A stretch of DNA of 5,595 bases from JAGTVB01 sp964624765. Its GTDB lineage: Bacteria; Pseudomonadota; Gammaproteobacteria; HK1. The stretch covers positions 1 through 5,595 of the forward strand of contig CAZUZO010000179.1 in NCBI GenBank assembly GCA_964624765.1. Reading direction: 5' to 3'. Each line of letters begins with the position of its first letter. The first letter of the stretch is position 1. The position numbers and the translations under genes were made by a program. Shown here piece by piece: positions 5,541 to 5,595 of this stretch. The notes under the pieces were generated by a model, which worked only from the letters and a program-made list of their open reading frames with translations, was not told the DNA's origin and did not search any database.

Positions 5541-5595
5541 GGATTGTGGCGTCGCTCAATCGGCTTAGGCACGCTATTTCAAGGGAAAAATTCCA
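5541..5595 (-). other. tsaB leader and window edge
   Basis: Read on the minus strand, this stretch has a TTGAAA hexamer (one mismatch from the -35 consensus) near 5577-5582, but no good -10 at the right distance. One frame reads GIFPLK then TAG and could be the tail of an upstream gene; another stays open into tsaB. 55 bases are too few to tell, and no product can be named. Confidence 0.25.

Noticed and set aside
1..5595. Search for CRISPR, tRNA, rRNA, integrase, transposase, toxin-antitoxin or defence genes
   Set aside because: No spaced direct-repeat array, cloverleaf, rRNA segment or protein motif of these kinds could be seen on either strand.

Overview
The window looks like chromosomal DNA of a gammaproteobacterium of moderately high GC content. 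It holds four complete protein genes and one cut-off gene, all housekeeping or envelope functions: comEC (DNA uptake channel, 3' end beyond base 1), a DUF2062 membrane protein, lolD and lolC (lipoprotein release ABC transporter) and tsaB (tRNA t6A modification). The comEC / DUF2062 / lolD / lolC neighbourhood is also known from Pseudomonas and related gammaproteobacteria. That, together with the protein sequences, is the basis for the assignment; nothing in the window fixes a genus.

Layout. Bases 1-1345 carry comEC on the minus strand, starting at a GTG. Bases 1346-2094 are a long gap between the divergent comEC and DUF2062 genes. It has no credible gene but contains a nested palindromic repeat (about 1670-1856) and small inverted repeats in front of DUF2062. 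DUF2062 (2095-2667, plus strand) runs tail to tail into lolD, and the two coding regions overlap by 45 bp. lolD (2623-3324) and lolC (3317-4567) are both on the minus strand and overlap by 8 bp, so their translation is probably coupled. Between lolC and tsaB lies a repeat element of about 215 bp. It has terminal inverted repeats, several internal hairpins and flanking CTCAG copies, and it touches the tsaB stop codon. tsaB (4851-5540) is read in the same direction as lolC and uses a TTG start. The last 55 bases hold only the tsaB leader and possibly the tail of another gene.

How the genes work together. LolC and LolD form the inner-membrane machine that extracts outer-membrane lipoproteins and passes them to the periplasmic carrier LolA. 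No lolE lies next to them, so the single permease may be of the LolF type. TsaB and ComEC act in unrelated pathways. A tsaB-lolC-lolD transcript is possible from gene direction, but the repeat element would sit inside it.

I see no defence locus, CRISPR array, tRNA, rRNA, integrase or transposase. The most unusual content is the two intergenic repeat structures and the antisense coding overlap of DUF2062 with lolD.
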